Below are positions 5,791 to 7,205 of a stretch of 7,205 nt of DNA, piece by piece. Origin of the DNA: Prevotella sp. UBA3757 (GTDB taxonomy: Bacteria > Bacteroidota > Bacteroidia > Bacteroidales > Bacteroidaceae). The notes beneath the pieces are model-generated. The model was not told the DNA's origin, searched no databases, and saw only the letters and a program-made list of their open reading frames with translations. Position 1 is the first letter of the stretch, and each line of letters opens with the position of its first letter. The position numbers and the translations under genes were made by a program. The DNA lies in NCBI GenBank assembly GCA_002371715.1, contig DFGF01000015.1, positions 17,548 to 24,752 on the forward strand, given 5' to 3'.

Positions 5791-5821
5791 CAAAGATAAG
5801 CATTTTTTTGTAACCGACAAA
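5791..5821 (-). promoter_or_regulatory. Bacteroidota-type promoter for the lipoprotein operon
   Basis: On the minus strand TTTG (5821-5818) is followed after exactly 19 bases by TATCTTTG (5798-5791). This is a perfect match to the known -33 TTTG and -7 TAnnTTTG boxes of Bacteroidota. Transcription should begin near 5786 and run left through the leader into the 49-residue peptide gene. It lies downstream of the secDF terminator, so the two units appear independent. Confidence 0.75.
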
Positions 5822-5877
5822 TATTTTTAAGGAAAAATTACAGTTTAGGGGCAAAAAATTGATAAAGGCAAGCCTAC

Positions 5878-5926
5878 AGACCCTCAAAGACCCTCCCCCC
5901 TGCCCCTCCCTACGAAGGGAAGGGAG
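5878..5926. repeat. C-rich intergenic repeat with short inverted repeat
   Basis: AGACCCTC occurs twice in tandem (5878-5885 and 5888-5895), followed by a C-rich run and an imperfect inverted repeat CCCTCCCT-ACGA-AGGGAAGGGAG (5905-5926 or so). Similar C-rich inverted elements are, from memory, scattered between genes in Prevotella and Bacteroides genomes. No coding content was seen between 5822 and 5991. Confidence 0.4.
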
Positions 5927-5991
5927 TGAACTGTCATGCTATTAAATTAGACACGACTGACAGGTCAAGTTTTCAAGATGCCGCTTCCCAC

Positions 5992-6030
5992 AAAAAAATC
6001 AGCCCGCCTCCCATGACAGGAAGCGGGCTG
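5992..6030 (-). terminator. intrinsic terminator of secDF
   Basis: A 12-bp stem, CAGCCCGCTTCC (6030-6019) with GGAGGCGGGCTG (6011-6000) and one G-T pair, closes a 7-base loop. It is followed by A and seven T (5998-5992). It starts 29 bases after the secDF stop codon and is a textbook Rho-independent terminator. Confidence 0.93.
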
Positions 6031-6059
6031 AATGTTTTGATATACTATAACCTTACGGC

Positions 6060-7205
6060 TTAGGCCTTGGCGGGCTCGTCGCCGGCATTCTCCTCGCGGA
6101 TGGTGCGACCCATGACGAGGAATGCGGTGGGAGCGGCGATGAACAGCGATGACAGCGTACCGAAGACGACGCCGAGAATCATGGCGAACGAGAAGCTGCG
6201 GATAGAGTCACCACCGAGGATGAAGATACACAGCAACACGATGAGCGTCGTGACAGAGGTGTTGATGGTACGGGCCAGCGTCTGGTTCAGCGAGTCGTTG
6301 AACAGCTGCTGACGGTCGCGCTTGCCATAGAGCTGGAAGTTCTCACGGATGCGGTCGAAGACCACCACCTTATCATTAATAGAGTAACCAATCACGGTCA
6401 GGATGGCACCGATGAACACCTGGTCAATCTCGAGCGACATGGGTACCCAGCCCCACAGCACGCTGTAGAAGCCGATAACGACCAGAGCATCGAGGGCCAG
6501 GGCAATGGTAGCACCCGTAGAGTAAGCCACATTGCGGAAGCGCAGCAGGATGTAGAGGAAGATGGCTATCAGGGCAATGATGACCGAGATGATGGCACCG
6601 TAGGTGATGTCCTTAGCCACAGCAGGACCGACCTTGGCCGAGCTGATGATGGAACCGCCCTCGCGGACATCAGGATTCTTGAAGTCCTCGACCTTGGCCT
6701 GGCTGACGAAGCCACCCTTCTTCAGGGCATTGTAGAGGATTGTCTCGGCCTTGTCGTCGACATCAGGATTGTTTGACTCGATATCCCAGTTGGTAGAAAT
6801 GCGGATGGTCTTGCCGTCAGTACCCAGAGCGATGACCGACGTATTAGCCTCCTTACCGGCATTTTCGCCGACAGTATTGACGAAGGCACCAGCCAGTGCG
6901 GAGCGGACGTCCTCAACATGAGACTCCTTGTCGAGTGTCACCACGTAGTTACGGCCACCGGTGAAGTCGATGCTCTGGCTCAGGCCACGCACGAAGAACG
7001 AGCAGATGAAGACCAAAGCGGCAACACCCCAGATGGCGAACGACTTCTTATACATACCCATGAAGTTGTACTTGGCGTTCTGCATGAGGTTCTTTGAGTA
7101 ACCGGTCACGAAGGTGAGGTCGAGCCACTTGTCCTTGGCCAGACGGTTCTCGTAAACCAGACGGGTCAGGAACACGGCGGTAAAGAACGAGCAGAAGATA
7201 CCGAT
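6060..7205 (-). CDS. secDF: protein translocase SecDF, C-terminal part (end of SecD plus whole SecF domain), 5' end outside the window
   Basis: SecDF uses the proton gradient to help SecYEG finish moving proteins across the inner membrane. The frame is open to the window edge; the visible 381 residues begin with the tail of the last SecD membrane helix (IGIFCSFFTAVFLTRLVYE). The SecF half follows: first membrane helix about 54-76, periplasmic segment opening with SIDFTGGRNY (78-87), then helices at about 202-220, 226-251, 260-282, 318-332 and 337-363. Diagnostic motifs are VGPAVAKDITYGA (192-204), GYSINDKVVVFDRIREN (273-289), LARTINTSVTT (310-320) and FSFAMILGVVFGTLSS (338-353). A GTG at 7175 is not the start because coding continues upstream in the fused SecD part. 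The C-terminus is short and polar. The fusion is usual in Bacteroidota. It ends in its own terminator, so it is not co-transcribed with the lipoprotein genes. Confidence 0.97.
   Translation of the reverse strand: MGIFCSFFTAVFLTRLVYENRLAKDKWLDLTFVTGYSKNLMQNAKYNFMGMYKKSFAIWGVAALVFICSFFVRGLSQSIDFTGGRNYVVTLDKESHVEDVRSALAGAFVNTVGENAGKEANTSVIALGTDGKTIRISTNWDIESNNPDVDDKAETILYNALKKGGFVSQAKVEDFKNPDVREGGSIISSAKVGPAVAKDITYGAIISVIIALIAIFLYILLRFRNVAYSTGATIALALDALVVIGFYSVLWGWVPMSLEIDQVFIGAILTVIGYSINDKVVVFDRIRENFQLYGKRDRQQLFNDSLNQTLARTINTSVTTLIVLLCIFILGGDSIRSFSFAMILGVVFGTLSSLFIAAPTAFLVMGRTIREENAGDEPAKA

Noticed and set aside
7173..7175. GTG start for a separate secF gene
   Set aside because: The frame continues upstream with sequence typical of the last SecD membrane helix, so SecD and SecF are fused here.

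Overview
The window looks like chromosomal DNA of a Prevotella-type member of the Bacteroidota. The reasons are a fused SecD-SecF gene, a perfect Bacteroidota promoter (TTTG, 19 bases, TAnnTTTG), lipoproteins of the fimbrillin type, and start codons preceded by A/T-rich sequence without Shine-Dalgarno motifs. The genus is an inference from general appearance. Every gene I accept lies on the minus strand, so the window reads biologically from right to left.

Right end (7205 to 5992): the 3' part of secDF, the proton-driven partner of the SecYEG translocon, closed by a strong intrinsic terminator. A gene-free stretch of about 835 bases follows (5991 to 5157). It holds one well-formed promoter at 5791-5821 and then an unusually long, hairpin-rich leader of about 630 nt.

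Middle and left (5156 to 226): the leader opens into a likely surface-protein operon. It starts with a 49-residue acidic peptide (5007-5156). Next comes a 1206-residue lipoprotein (1333-4953) with a fimbrillin-like head, a run of 18-21 residue repeats resembling a beta-solenoid, and a C-terminal GLUG-like repeat region. After an intrinsic terminator inside the cluster (1247-1294) comes a 327-residue lipoprotein (226-1209), which is a paralogue of the head domain alone. The pair suggests a surface fibre or adhesin system: one long stalked protein and one stand-alone pilin-like subunit. Export would use the general Sec route, with lipid anchoring at Cys20 in each.

Left end (176 to 1): a tRNA-like element with a sound T arm, a pairable acceptor stem and an encoded CCA, but a central region that does not fold into a normal anticodon arm. 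It is followed by A/T-rich sequence.

The points most worth a second look are the long structured leader, the missed small peptide, the composite architecture of the large lipoprotein, and the odd tRNA-like element. No transposase, integrase, CRISPR array or rRNA is visible.
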